From the NCBI GenBank assembly GCA_019056595.1, contig CP036163.1:1612001-1676000 (forward strand): 64,000 nucleotides of DNA, given 5' to 3'. The notes under the pieces are model-generated. The model did not search any database. It was not told the DNA's origin and saw only the letters and a program-made list of their open reading frames with translations. The stretch comes from Pectobacterium atrosepticum. GTDB lineage: Bacteria > Pseudomonadota > Gammaproteobacteria > Enterobacterales > Enterobacteriaceae. Positions 26,441 to 36,687 of the stretch are shown here, piece by piece (the stretch's first letter is position 1; the number at the start of each line of letters is the position of its first letter). Made by a program: the position numbers and the translations under genes.

Positions 26441-26617
26441 GTTATTCTGAAAGTTTTTATTAGTGCTGAATTAATCAAATAAATAACCAATTAAAATAGT
26501 GATCATTAATAGTAAAGAACGATATATGGCGATAATTTGTTCATTTCCTATAAGAATATAAGTAAGTAATCACTTTCATTTATGATGAAAAATAGGCGTG
26601 CAGATCGCGGAATAACA

Positions 26618-26653
26618 ACAAAAAAGCGGGTGCTGCTATCACGCAACACCCGC
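26618..26653 (-). terminator. Terminator of the T6SS structural operon
   Basis: GCGGGTG / CACCCGC stem with a 14-base loop, followed on the minus strand by TTTTTT. It lies about 100 bases after the stop of the last gene (sel1) and before the hcp regulatory region. Confidence 0.85.
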
Positions 26654-26749
26654 CTGTTATTGTCATTACGATCTCATTAAACCGTGATGATTTATCGGTT
26701 CTACCTTAACTATTCATCAGCTATTTACCACCAACAAATCCGCAGTGGA

Positions 26750-28105
26750 TTACTCTGTCTTTCCTGACGACCAGTGCATCGCCAGCCGCTGTCCGGCTTT
26801 GATTTCATCAGGCTGCATTGTCGCTTCCAGATCGTTACGCGCATGGATGGCTTCGCTCATCCCCTCCGTCGCCGCCATGGCATACCAGGCGTAAGCATGA
26901 ATACGATTGCGGGATGCCCCCAGCCCATCCTGACGCATCATCCCCATACGATACTGAGCCATACGGTTACCGTCATTCGCCGCCAGACGATACTGCTTCA
27001 TCGCTTCAACATAATCCTCTTTACCGCCTTGTCCCAGCCGCAACATCTCGCCATAGGCCAGTCGTGACTCGGCATCTCCTGCTGAAGCCGCTTTGGCATA
27101 TTCTTCACGCGCACGCGCGAATTCGCTCACTTTAAATAGTCGCTCACCCAGTTCACGTTGCGCTCGGATATAGCCCGCAGAGGATGCCTGAACCAGATAA
27201 TGTTCACGCTTTTCATGGGTTGTCTGACTCTGGCTAAGTAAATAATCTGCTTCGCCCGATCCTCCAGACGCAGCACGTTCCAGCCAGTAACGCGCCTTCT
27301 GCTCATCCCAAGGTAAGCGCTTACCTTCGCGGTATGCCTTGCCCAGCCAAAGCTGGGCTTCCGAATCACCTGATGACGCGGATTTTTGATACCAGTTCAA
27401 CGCATTCTCACCGTCTTCATGCAGGGCCATCCACCGTTGCGCCTGTGCCTGACCGAGCGTCGCGGCACGGAAATACCAGCGCTCGGCCAGATCGCGACGG
27501 ATAACCACGCCGTTGCCCTGCTCATAGCGCTGCGCTAGCTGATATTGCGCATCCCGATTGCCAAGTTCAGAAGCCTTCAGCAACCACACTACAGCCTCTT
27601 TTTCACCGCCCGCATGCGTAGCATGCCACTGAGCAACAATCAGCTGCGCGGGGGGATAGCCATTCGCCGCTGCAGACTCAAACGCATTCAGGCAGGCTGC
27701 TACCAGCTTTCCCTGATGCTGAACCTGACAGTCCATACCGAGCCGATGCCCCGCTTCACCATTTCCCAGACGTGAGGACGTTCCCCACCACTGGCGGGCA
27801 GACGGGCTATTCTTTGGCGCGCCTAACCCGGCCTGATACCAATCGCCGACCTGAAGCGCAGCAGCTGCGCGCATTTCTGCATTTCCGGGGAGTTCAGACA
27901 GCCCAGACGCCTTCTGCATCCATTGCATCGCCTCGGTGTACTGGGAACGTGTGGCTAGCGTCTTTGCCAGCTGATATTGCGCTTCACCATTTCCGCGGTT
28001 CGCTGACGCCACTAACTCCGATTCAGGCAGCGACGTCACGGGTGCCTGGCATGACGCCAGCCAGCAGGCCGACAGGACTATCAATAATTTGTTGTATTTC
28101 ATCAT
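26750..28105 (-). CDS. Sel1-repeat lipoprotein, last gene of T6SS operon
   Basis: About 451 residues. The frame is open 30 codons further, but the double ATG at 28100-28105 gives a proper lipoprotein signal (MMKYNKLLIVLSACWLASC, lipobox LASC). The rest is a chain of Sel1/TPR-like units, for example NGEAQYQLAKTLATRSQY, RDAQYQLAQRYEQGNGVVIR and NRMAQYRMGMMRQDGLGAS. Sel1 proteins near T6SS genes are common and are thought to support assembly or regulation; no precise role is known to me. It lies 28 bases after vasL. Confidence 0.75.
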   Translation of the reverse strand: MMKYNKLLIVLSACWLASCQAPVTSLPESELVASANRGNGEAQYQLAKTLATRSQYTEAMQWMQKASGLSELPGNAEMRAAAALQVGDWYQAGLGAPKNSPSARQWWGTSSRLGNGEAGHRLGMDCQVQHQGKLVAACLNAFESAAANGYPPAQLIVAQWHATHAGGEKEAVVWLLKASELGNRDAQYQLAQRYEQGNGVVIRRDLAERWYFRAATLGQAQAQRWMALHEDGENALNWYQKSASSGDSEAQLWLGKAYREGKRLPWDEQKARYWLERAASGGSGEADYLLSQSQTTHEKREHYLVQASSAGYIRAQRELGERLFKVSEFARAREEYAKAASAGDAESRLAYGEMLRLGQGGKEDYVEAMKQYRLAANDGNRMAQYRMGMMRQDGLGASRNRIHAYAWYAMAATEGMSEAIHARNDLEATMQPDEIKAGQRLAMHWSSGKTE

Positions 28106-28133
28106 GGGCTCAGCGGTTTTCCCTTCACGATAA

Positions 28134-29570
28134 TCAACTGGCAGAATTACCCTGCTGCAAACGGTACAAGCGAATATTGAAGGCGCGCAGCTCATCTTCC
28201 ATACCGCGTAGCTCCGCTGGCGTCAGCGATTGGCTCTTGATTTTACGCGCCTCAAGTTCCCGCAGCCGTATCCCAAAGGGGACGTCCGATATCAGATCTT
28301 TTTGCATATCGTAGAGTTTTGATTTCAGGTAGGAGATCGTCACCGTCCGCCGCTGACGCTCCAGTTCCAGCAGTTGCTGCAACGTCTCGTTGACTCTGGC
28401 ACGCGCCTGTTCGTAACCCTGTGTTTTCGGTTCATCACCCTGCTGGCGTTCAAGCGCAATTTGCCACTGGCGCTCCATCTCCTTCACCGCCAGCGAATCG
28501 GGATAGAGCTGCTGCATCACGTTTTTCAACCCATTGCCGTACTGGTACAGATAGAAAGGCGACGCATTTTTCACCTGTTCCAGCTGTGCCTGATAACGGT
28601 TGATCAGTTCGCCTTCCATGCCCTGCAATTTCTGCTCACCCAGAACAATACGCACCCGGCGAATGTCATTATGGTCGGGGGCAGTAGGCAAGGCGTACGC
28701 GGGCTGTTGCAGCAATGCCAGCGCATCGGCTTTCTGTTCCTGCCAATACTGCCACCCCGTAATAGCGGCGACAGGTAGCGCGCAAGTCAGCAACCCGGAG
28801 ACAAACCAGAACCAAGCTGGCTTCTGCTTTTTATGCGCCTCAATTTTCAATACCGTCGGTTTCATTTGCCCCTTCTCCCGTCCGATGAGAATGCTACCCG
28901 CGGGCAGCGCAGCCTGACCCGAGCCTGATGAACCACCGCTTTGCACCGTTGCGCCGGGTTCCATGTCTGAATGAAAGAACACCATGGGTGGAATCTGCAT
29001 ATCCTGCTTTCTCAGTTCCTGATCGTCCGACACAATGACAATCTCGGTTTCATCAAACAAATGGGTATAACCTTCGACGAAGTGCAGCAAATTCTCGACG
29101 CGAGGAATACGACTCAAGCCGGAATTATGCAGTTTTTCACTCATCAGTTGCAGCGCACGTTCGCAACGATAAACCAGCCGCTTGTGTTCATGGCTGATGG
29201 CGTACTGCCGCACCACCTCGCTGATGCGGGCAATGAACCAGTCCAGCATCTCGATACGTGCCCGCTCCTGATGCACCGGCGGCCAGAAGTTATCCCACTG
29301 CGTCACGATCAGGTTCGCCAGAAACTCACAGCTTTCCGTGAAGCCCGTCAATCCAGCCAGCCGTGAGCGCGCCAGAGTGAAATAGATCGCAGTCTGGAGA
29401 TCCACACCCTGTTTTTCAAAGATGGTGGTGGCCATATCGTGTACCAGCATCCAATCCACATCGGGACGAGACGCGTGACTCAACTTGTTAATTTCCGCCC
29501 GAAGTGCGTCAAATTCCGGCAGCATCCGTGGATCTCGGCCCACTTTCAGGGCCTGTTGTGCATCTTGCAT
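28134..29570 (-). CDS. vasL: TssA-related protein VasL
   Basis: A 478-residue protein with an ImpA/TssA N-terminal domain (residues about 10-130, with NLIVTQWDNFWPPVHQERAR), a linker, one membrane helix near residues 275-293 (FWFVSGLLTCALPVAAITGW) and a long C-terminal VasL domain rich in Q and coiled-coil helices. This is the second TssA-type protein of the cluster. VasL/TagA-like proteins are thought to dock the distal end of the sheath at the inner membrane. It follows tssM by 49 bases. Confidence 0.85.
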   Translation of the reverse strand: MQDAQQALKVGRDPRMLPEFDALRAEINKLSHASRPDVDWMLVHDMATTIFEKQGVDLQTAIYFTLARSRLAGLTGFTESCEFLANLIVTQWDNFWPPVHQERARIEMLDWFIARISEVVRQYAISHEHKRLVYRCERALQLMSEKLHNSGLSRIPRVENLLHFVEGYTHLFDETEIVIVSDDQELRKQDMQIPPMVFFHSDMEPGATVQSGGSSGSGQAALPAGSILIGREKGQMKPTVLKIEAHKKQKPAWFWFVSGLLTCALPVAAITGWQYWQEQKADALALLQQPAYALPTAPDHNDIRRVRIVLGEQKLQGMEGELINRYQAQLEQVKNASPFYLYQYGNGLKNVMQQLYPDSLAVKEMERQWQIALERQQGDEPKTQGYEQARARVNETLQQLLELERQRRTVTISYLKSKLYDMQKDLISDVPFGIRLRELEARKIKSQSLTPAELRGMEDELRAFNIRLYRLQQGNSAS

Positions 29571-29619
29571 ATCACATCATCCAGCAATAGGGAGCCTGAG
29601 CAGGCTCCCGAGAGTTAAG

Positions 29620-32600
29620 TTAATAAAGCGAGTCAGGCAGCGTGAATTGGCTGAACAGACCACCAGCAAACGGGTTATGGCTGGCATCGGTATATACGCG
29701 ATACGTCATCGCGCCGTTTTCCAGCGAGAAGCGCACGTCGAAGGTGTTCTCATTAACCTGCGTTAGCTGGTCGCTGTTGACTAACCGGAACATCGCCCAC
29801 GGCCCGCTAAAGCTCAGGCTACGTGGTGAGCGCTCACGATCGTCCGGCACCAGAGTTAGCTTGCTCTCAGCCCCATCTCGCATACTGTTTGGCCACACCA
29901 GCGGCGTTTTCTGACGACGACCGTGACTGTATTCCAGCAGTTGTCCGTCCAGATTGAGTACGCTGCGGCGCTTGTTCGCCGTCAGTTCCAGCGGCTCCAG
30001 AACAAAGTGCACTTCCAGACTACCCTGCGCATTAAACAGGGTCTGGCGGATGCGGGTAGCACGCTCCAGCTGTTTCACCAGCTCAGCCTGTAAAGGCGAC
30101 GCCATCCCTTCTTCCAGCATGCCGCTTTCCATCATCGCCTTGAGGTTGGTTTGATAGAAGCTGTCCAGCGTCCCGCCAGTCATGAAGAACATTTCCATTT
30201 CCGATAGCGGCACATCCTTGTTCGATGACGGGTCGAAGGGGTAACGATCCGCCAGCTTCTCATTGAATGGCGTCACAACTTTATCCAGCCACTCTTGATT
30301 CAGCGACGACATCGCAAGCCCAGTCACCAGACTGGCGCTTTCTCCGGCTAATTGTCCTACCCAGCGATCCAGTGGCGCGGGAAGGCTACGGGCGTATTGC
30401 TGTAAGGCGAAGACTGGATCGGCAAATTTATTTCCCTGCCGCGCCTGCACCGCTTTCAACGCTGCCTGCCCTGGATCGGTCGCGTTGACGATCTGATCGA
30501 GGTAGTGATAGAGGTCGGTCAGCTTCTGATTAACCTCTTGCACCAATGGCCCCTGCTCACCACGTCCGCTCAGTGCCGCATTGATAGTCATAAACGGACG
30601 ACCAGTGCGCGTGTTGATACCTTGCGCCGTGTCGTTATCATCGTCGGACAGCTTACGGATTCGGGTGTTATCACTGACCGTGGTCAACACTCGCTGGAAG
30701 GGCTGATCGTTGCCGGTAATATCCGTGAGAATATCGAGCGCCTGCTCCGGCGTATCGAGCGTCTGCACATCAATGTTCGCCAACACTTTCTGCCACTGGT
30801 TGATGTAATCCGTAATGTAGCGATCGTTCACCTGACGCAGAATTTCCCGACGGTCTGCCTCGCTAAACTGCGCACGCTCACGCTGGCCCAGAACCCAGGC
30901 GTCCAATGCCGTCAGTTCTAACAGCGCTTTGTCCTGCTTGAGGTAATAATCACTGAAACCGGGATACGTCAGCAGCCGCGGCACACTTCCCGCTTTGTCA
31001 TTACGCAAGGAAAACACCGGATCAAACGTCGGGCCGACTTCATCACGGATCGCTAAATCCGGCGGCAGCACCTGCGTCGCTTTCATCACCAAACTCTGAT
31101 AAACGCGCTGATACATCGGCAGCTTGCTCAGCTCCTGTTGAGCCAACGTAATCGGCTGATTAAATGGCGTAAAGGTACTGATCGCCGCCGCATATTTTTG
31201 CTCACGGGCCTTATGCCAGTCGGTATGCTCAAGGGCGTAATCCAGATGCTGCATCAGTTGTTCCTGCACATTGCCCTGTGCGGGAAACGCCTTCTGCCAG
31301 CGCTGCGCCATAAACTGTTCGACCAGCACTTTATTGCGTCCTGACGCATCATCCAACATCCGCATCACACGCAGAATCGTCAGCTTTTGCTCGCTATTAG
31401 CGGGTGCCTGATTCAAATCTTCCAACAGCCCCTGCATCACCGCAGGGAGAAAGCGCTGGTTCAGCATTTGCAGGTAAGTGCCTTCAACATAAGGCCCAAT
31501 CTTACCGCCCTGATACAGGCCAAGATCGGCTAGCAGCGGCGTACGTTCGTGGTAATTACCAAAGGATAAGGTCGCATCACGAATCAAATTCAGACGCGGC
31601 AACTGCTGATAGCCATAGCCCGGCTGCCCTTCCAGCTCATTGGTGCCGATAAACGCCTGCGCTTTCGTCAGTACATTACGTCCGGCTTCTTCATTGACCC
31701 GATAGAAATGGTGCCAACTGCCGACTAGCGCCAGACTGGCGAGCAGCATACAGCCCACGCCGATACTGAGCCGACGACGACGATAGAGACTATGCAGTCG
31801 GTTTTCCCCCGCCAGACTGGCCTCCGGAAAAATGACATCAGGGAAAAGACGTTGCACAAAGAACGTGTTCGACTCACCGCGCAGCGCAGCGTTAATCGGC
31901 TCTGGCAGTTGATAGCGTCGGGAAGCCGACTGCGCAAAAGCATCGAACGGCACCCCCTGTTGATAGACAGAACTGACGTAGACGCCACGGATCAGGAACG
32001 CGCGATCCTCGCCCGTCGCTAACGTTTCCGTCAGCACTTCCATCACGTAATCTTTCACTCCAGCCAACTGGCGGACGAACGAGAACAGCGAATTGCGCAC
32101 ACTTCTGTCCGATTGCGTCAGCAGCATGTCTGGCAGGTTGTCATTCAGGTGCGTGACCCACTCGTCCCAGAAACGCTCTAGTTCTTCCAGCCAACCTTTG
32201 CTGTTGCTCGCCTGCGGAGTAAACGTCACGCCTAAAATGGCCTGACGCGCATCGCGGTTTAACTGGCGATAGACCTTATCGAAGCCGCTCAGCATATCCA
32301 GTCGAGTCAGCGCGATATACACCGGTAAGCGCGTATTGATGTTGACAGAAATTTCCTGCAAACGCGCGCGCATGACCTGCGCATAGGCTTTACGATCCGC
32401 GACACCGGCCTGTGCCAACCAGGAAATATCCAGCGTGAGAACCAGACCATTGAGCGGCTGGCGGCGACGATTTTCACTGAGCCACTGTAGCAGGTGCTGC
32501 CACAGTCGGGCATGGCGCAGCCCGAGCGAATCACCCGCCAGCTCAGGCTGCGCCAGTAATTGTCCACTAGGATCCCAGATGACAGCGGATTCCCCGACCC

Positions 32601-33117
32601 AGCTACTCACCAGCTGGCCTGCCGCTACGTCTCGCAGCGCGGCATCCAGCTTTGGATTCATTTTGTTTGCCGGATTGGCGCGATGGATCAGGCTGCTTTT
32701 GCCACTACCGGCCAGACCAATCGTCAAATACCAGGGCATCGCATACAACGCTTTTTTACCCAACTGGGTCTGAAATGCCTCCAGCCAGCGATCGAGAAAC
32801 GTCTGCTGACTGTCGACATACACCTGTAAGGGATCCTGCTCAATCACCTGATGTTCATGGCGCTCTGCGCGCATCTGCTGCACGCGACGCCAGACCAGCC
32901 AGGCGCTGTAGGAGAACGCCAACCACAGCCAGACCAGCGTGAACACCACGCGGCCCCAGATTCCCTGCAACGGGCGTGACTCGCCCACCGTCAAACGCGG
33001 CCCCAGCCACCAGGCTAGAACCAACACTACGACCCACAGTAGCGCTCCCAAAAGTAGCCAGGAGGGTTTCAGTTTAGGCAACTGCTTGCGTAGAAAGGTT
33101 ATGATTGTTTTAAACAT
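29620..33117 (-). CDS. tssM: T6SS membrane-complex protein TssM (IcmF)
   Basis: A 1165-residue inner-membrane protein. Two N-terminal helices (about 18-38 and 55-76) are followed by a cytoplasmic NTPase-like domain with an intact Walker A (GLAGSGKS, 134-141), a third helix near 450 (RLSIGVGCMLLASLALVGS) and a large periplasmic part that contacts TssJ. The ending AGGLFSQFTLPDSLY is the usual IcmF C-terminus. Together with TssL and TssJ it forms the envelope-spanning complex. The Walker site suggests nucleotide binding, which not all TssM have. Confidence 0.96.
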   Translation of the reverse strand: MFKTIITFLRKQLPKLKPSWLLLGALLWVVVLVLAWWLGPRLTVGESRPLQGIWGRVVFTLVWLWLAFSYSAWLVWRRVQQMRAERHEHQVIEQDPLQVYVDSQQTFLDRWLEAFQTQLGKKALYAMPWYLTIGLAGSGKSSLIHRANPANKMNPKLDAALRDVAAGQLVSSWVGESAVIWDPSGQLLAQPELAGDSLGLRHARLWQHLLQWLSENRRRQPLNGLVLTLDISWLAQAGVADRKAYAQVMRARLQEISVNINTRLPVYIALTRLDMLSGFDKVYRQLNRDARQAILGVTFTPQASNSKGWLEELERFWDEWVTHLNDNLPDMLLTQSDRSVRNSLFSFVRQLAGVKDYVMEVLTETLATGEDRAFLIRGVYVSSVYQQGVPFDAFAQSASRRYQLPEPINAALRGESNTFFVQRLFPDVIFPEASLAGENRLHSLYRRRRLSIGVGCMLLASLALVGSWHHFYRVNEEAGRNVLTKAQAFIGTNELEGQPGYGYQQLPRLNLIRDATLSFGNYHERTPLLADLGLYQGGKIGPYVEGTYLQMLNQRFLPAVMQGLLEDLNQAPANSEQKLTILRVMRMLDDASGRNKVLVEQFMAQRWQKAFPAQGNVQEQLMQHLDYALEHTDWHKAREQKYAAAISTFTPFNQPITLAQQELSKLPMYQRVYQSLVMKATQVLPPDLAIRDEVGPTFDPVFSLRNDKAGSVPRLLTYPGFSDYYLKQDKALLELTALDAWVLGQRERAQFSEADRREILRQVNDRYITDYINQWQKVLANIDVQTLDTPEQALDILTDITGNDQPFQRVLTTVSDNTRIRKLSDDDNDTAQGINTRTGRPFMTINAALSGRGEQGPLVQEVNQKLTDLYHYLDQIVNATDPGQAALKAVQARQGNKFADPVFALQQYARSLPAPLDRWVGQLAGESASLVTGLAMSSLNQEWLDKVVTPFNEKLADRYPFDPSSNKDVPLSEMEMFFMTGGTLDSFYQTNLKAMMESGMLEEGMASPLQAELVKQLERATRIRQTLFNAQGSLEVHFVLEPLELTANKRRSVLNLDGQLLEYSHGRRQKTPLVWPNSMRDGAESKLTLVPDDRERSPRSLSFSGPWAMFRLVNSDQLTQVNENTFDVRFSLENGAMTYRVYTDASHNPFAGGLFSQFTLPDSLY

Positions 33118-33141
33118 AAGTGACCATTCACTCCGAATGTC

Positions 33142-34560
33142 TTATTTTTTACGGGCTGCCGCCAACCGCTCCACGCGGCTGACCATTCCCGGTTCCCATT
33201 GCATCAGGCCCAATTGCTGGCTTTCCTGCCACATGTGCTGATAGTGCTGTGCTGCCAGTGATTTCATCCCTTCTTCGGCGAGTAAATCCGCCAGTACCAA
33301 CTCGGCATAAAAGCGATCGCGAGGCTCTTTCAAGCGACGCATACGTTCATCCAGTAACAACATCGCCGCACCGATGCCTTTCTCATCCCGACAGGAGGCA
33401 GCCTCTGTTGCCAGATCGTCCTGCCGCGCACCGCCACCGCCGCGCACTGGCTGGCTGGACTGCAACCATTGGCTGCACTTCCCAGTCAAAAATGGTGCGC
33501 CATCGCTGAACGCCAGCTCCCGCAGTTCAGGCAAACGCTGAATAAAGGCAGAAAGCTCTTCAGCCATCGCCGTGGCGACAGAGGTATGCCCCAGCCGAGA
33601 TGCCACCGAAGCAGACAGCATGTGGCCATCAAACCAGTAAGGTGCCAACACCAGGCTTTGTTCTATACGTTCCCACAGCGCCAAATCGGCTTGTGCAAGC
33701 GCACTTTGGTATTCATCCACGCGGTCTGACGAGACGGGTGCCAACTGAGTTTTATGTCCCTTCGACGACATCGGCGGTGTGGCAATACCGGACCAGATAG
33801 CATGGCGTCGCAGACGATAGCCCATCGGTGAATCAGGATGACGCTCAACCAGCAATGCGGCGACGTTCAACTGAGTTTGTCGCCAACTGCGTTCATCAGA
33901 TGAGTTAATCTCCACCGAACTGACTGGCGTCGAGGCAGCGCTGGCACTGGTTTCACTTACGCCTGAGCTACCGCTGGCTGCCGAGGTTGGTTTCGCCGTC
34001 TGATTCGCCTGTTCCTGCGCCTGCTGCCGCTGTCTGGCACGCTTAAAGCCTTGCACCAATTCATCCATCAGCGCCGCTTTGTCGCTGGCCAGCTCGCCCC
34101 AGCGGGTCGCCACCTGCTCGGTTAATTTCTGTAACTGCTCTAACTCTGCGCTGGATGCAGTCTCCGCAATACGAGGGATCGCGCCCTCAAAACGCCGAAC
34201 AATCTGGATCATCAACTTTTGTTTCTGAACCGGGCTAGCAGGCCAGGCGGTAACCCAGTAGCTCTCCAGCCAGCTATCCAGCAGCATCAGTGCGGTAGAA
34301 AACGGTGTCGCTTTAGCGGGGTGCTGTAAGCAGCGCAGTAGCTGAACCAGTACCCGCATGTCTTTGGTTTTGCTTTCCAGTAACGTCAGGCAATAACCCG
34401 CCACCACGTTAAGATCGACCTGGTTATGCGCCAGCGATCCTAGCTTGACCAGCTCCGTTTCTACCTTTTCCCAGAGCGGATCGTCAGCCAATACCGCCGC
34501 GCGCAACCTCTCATCCGGCAACGAGGTTTGCAGGCGTTTACACCAAGGATGTGCATGCAT
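33142..34560 (-). CDS. tssA: T6SS cap/assembly protein TssA (VasJ-type)
   Basis: About 472 residues. The ATG at 34560 is chosen because AAAGGAGG lies just upstream; the frame is open 8 codons further. The ImpA N-terminal domain (residues about 1-130; MLLDSWLESYWVTAWPASPV) is followed by a low-complexity serine/threonine linker (about 185-225) and a C-terminal VasJ domain. TssA starts tail-tube and sheath polymerisation at the baseplate. It is placed between tagO and tssM. Confidence 0.9.
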   Translation of the reverse strand: MHAHPWCKRLQTSLPDERLRAAVLADDPLWEKVETELVKLGSLAHNQVDLNVVAGYCLTLLESKTKDMRVLVQLLRCLQHPAKATPFSTALMLLDSWLESYWVTAWPASPVQKQKLMIQIVRRFEGAIPRIAETASSAELEQLQKLTEQVATRWGELASDKAALMDELVQGFKRARQRQQAQEQANQTAKPTSAASGSSGVSETSASAASTPVSSVEINSSDERSWRQTQLNVAALLVERHPDSPMGYRLRRHAIWSGIATPPMSSKGHKTQLAPVSSDRVDEYQSALAQADLALWERIEQSLVLAPYWFDGHMLSASVASRLGHTSVATAMAEELSAFIQRLPELRELAFSDGAPFLTGKCSQWLQSSQPVRGGGGARQDDLATEAASCRDEKGIGAAMLLLDERMRRLKEPRDRFYAELVLADLLAEEGMKSLAAQHYQHMWQESQQLGLMQWEPGMVSRVERLAAARKK

Positions 34561-34571
34561 GAACGCCTCCT

Positions 34572-35132
34572 TTACCAGTGACACTGCTGACGCAGCGGCG
34601 CTAATGCTTCACCCAGACCAGTCAGTTCGATACGCAGCGCGTGACCGTCTGTGCCGTTAAGTACCAGCTCACGATGCCCAATCCAGCGCTTTAACGTATC
34701 AATCGCCGGCAGGCCGCGTCCTGACTCCAGCAGCAGCCCGCGGTTACGAATAAACCAACTGTCGGATACCGTCACACCATCAAGCTGTGATGTAACAGAT
34801 TCTCCTGCCCAAGGTTCACTGAGCGTTAAGCGCAGGTGCGTAATATTGCTGGCGCAGCTAATCACCAGCGTATTGCCATCGGCCAGCACGCGGGTGAGCG
34901 TCATATCGTCGCTATCCGCTTCACGTCCCAGTTGAAACGCTCCGCTGGTAGTCGCTCTATCTCCCTGTGGGGACAGCGTACCGGTGCGTTCAGCTTCTCG
35001 GCCTAGTGCGTCATAGCAGGCCAGTCGGAGCTCTGAAGTCGTTTCATTGCGGCACTGTTCCCATAACGACTGCCAGGCGGGATCGGGCATCGCGGCAGTT
35101 GCCAACAGTAGGGGAGCCATCGTCAGAAACAT
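34572..35132 (-). CDS. tagO: TagO/VasI-like T6SS accessory protein
   Basis: A 186-residue protein. The ATG at 35132 overlaps the vasH stop (TGATG) and has GGAGGTG before it; an open extension of 8 codons is ignored. The first 15 residues (MFLTMAPLLLATAAM) look like a signal peptide. The mature part shows CRNETTSELRLACYDALGRE with two cysteines, and later DGVTVSDSWFIRNRGLLLES, as in VasI/TagO proteins. These are accessory, probably periplasmic, and their exact role is unclear. Confidence 0.85.
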   Translation of the reverse strand: MFLTMAPLLLATAAMPDPAWQSLWEQCRNETTSELRLACYDALGREAERTGTLSPQGDRATTSGAFQLGREADSDDMTLTRVLADGNTLVISCASNITHLRLTLSEPWAGESVTSQLDGVTVSDSWFIRNRGLLLESGRGLPAIDTLKRWIGHRELVLNGTDGHALRIELTGLGEALAPLRQQCHW

Positions 35133-36685
35133 CAATTCACCTCCAGCTTCTGGCATTTGTGGTCAAGAGTGCGTTTAGGGATATTGAGGCTATCGGCTAC
35201 CAGCAGGCGGTTGCCCTGAAACTGGCGCAGGCGTGCCTCAATCACAGCCGCTTCATACCGCTGTGTGGCTATACGCAAATCGTGGATATGCTGATAACAA
35301 TCCTGTTCCTCAGCCGTGCTGCTCGTCAGCCGGTCACGCAGTTCGGGCGGCAGCGATGTCAAGGACAGCGCTTCACCGCTCGGCGTATGTGCACACGCCA
35401 CTTCCAGCAGGTTACGTAGTTCCCGCACATTGCCGGGAAAGTCGTACCCCACGAGCTGGCGCAGGAAAGCGCGACTCAATGGCCCTATGGGCTTTTGTCG
35501 TTCATCCGAAAATGGTTTATCTGCAAATTGACCGATGAAGTGCTCGCACAGCAGACGAATATCATCTGGCCGCTCACGCAGCGGCGCGACCAGCAACAGG
35601 CACTGGCAGAGGCGGTGATAGAGATCCTGCCGGAACACGCCGTCAGACACCTGCTGTTCCAGCGGCTGGTGCGTCGCGGCAATCAGACGGAAATCTGAAT
35701 GAACTTCTTTCTCCGCGCCCAGAGGGCGGAAGCTATGTGTCTCCAATACCCTTAACAGCTTGGCTTGCATGGACTGCGGCATATCGCCGACTTCATCCAA
35801 AAACAGCGTGCCGCCGTTAGCCTGCTCAACCAGACCAATTTTGTTACTTTGTGCGCCAGAGAATGCCCCTTTCTGATAGCCAAACAGTTCGCTTTCAATC
35901 AGATTTTCGGGGATTGCGGCACAGTTGATAGCAATAAAGGGTTTGTCGACGCGTTCGGAACACTCATGAAGCAAGCGAGCCACCACATCTTTCCCTGAAC
36001 CGGTTTCGCCCTGAATCAGCACTGAAAGACGGTGTTTTGCCGCCTGATAAATCTGCTGATGCAGCTCTTTAATCACGACAGATCGGCCAATCAGGGTGGC
36101 TTCCACCCGCTTTTTCTGCTCGCGACGACTCTGCCCTTCATCCTTAATCTGGCGGAGAGAATCTCTCAAGGCGACCTGTTCCCGTCGGGTGTGTACCAGC
36201 TCACGCAGCAGCATAAGCTGGCGGCAAAATACCTGAGCCAGCCGCTCGCATTCGCCTCGCTGATGCAGCGTTTGCAGGCGCGTCGGCGTATCCAACAGCG
36301 CTAATACCGCCAGCGGCTTACCGCTGTCCGACAACAGCGGCAACGCGTGAAGCCCGCAACTCGTCCCGACAGAGACCAGCATCTGCCGAAATTCACGGTG
36401 CTCAATACGAGCACCGCCATAAAGAGAATCCCAGGTACGCGCCTGATTCTTATGCAGCGCATAAGCCAGCGGATGGCTAAAGTCATCCACCCCCAGACTC
36501 AGCGCCACCGGCGTCTCATGCACCCGCCCCTGACAGATCAGCTGTCTGCCGCTGACATCCACCATCCCCAGCAGCATCCCTTGCGGCTGCCAGGCGGCCT
36601 GCATCGTCTCCAGCAGCCAGTCGCACAGACTAGTTTCATCATGCTGTCGGGTGAGTGCTAGCGCCAGTTTGAGGGCATGTTGCAT
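35132..36685 (-). CDS. vasH: Sigma-54 activator VasH
   Basis: A 517-residue enhancer-binding protein: GAF-like sensor (about 15-160), coiled linker, AAA+ domain with Walker A GETGSGKD (226-233), GAFSGA (273-278) and Walker B LFLDEVG (294-300), arginine-finger region, and a Fis-type C-terminal helix-turn-helix (NRLLVADSLNIPKRTL). The sigma-54 contact loop is GAFSGA rather than GAFTGA, a conservative change. It is embedded between clpV and tagO. Its likely targets include the sigma-54 promoter of hcp at 26266. Confidence 0.95.
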   Translation of the reverse strand: MQHALKLALALTRQHDETSLCDWLLETMQAAWQPQGMLLGMVDVSGRQLICQGRVHETPVALSLGVDDFSHPLAYALHKNQARTWDSLYGGARIEHREFRQMLVSVGTSCGLHALPLLSDSGKPLAVLALLDTPTRLQTLHQRGECERLAQVFCRQLMLLRELVHTRREQVALRDSLRQIKDEGQSRREQKKRVEATLIGRSVVIKELHQQIYQAAKHRLSVLIQGETGSGKDVVARLLHECSERVDKPFIAINCAAIPENLIESELFGYQKGAFSGAQSNKIGLVEQANGGTLFLDEVGDMPQSMQAKLLRVLETHSFRPLGAEKEVHSDFRLIAATHQPLEQQVSDGVFRQDLYHRLCQCLLLVAPLRERPDDIRLLCEHFIGQFADKPFSDERQKPIGPLSRAFLRQLVGYDFPGNVRELRNLLEVACAHTPSGEALSLTSLPPELRDRLTSSTAEEQDCYQHIHDLRIATQRYEAAVIEARLRQFQGNRLLVADSLNIPKRTLDHKCQKLEVN

Positions 36686-36687
36686 AC

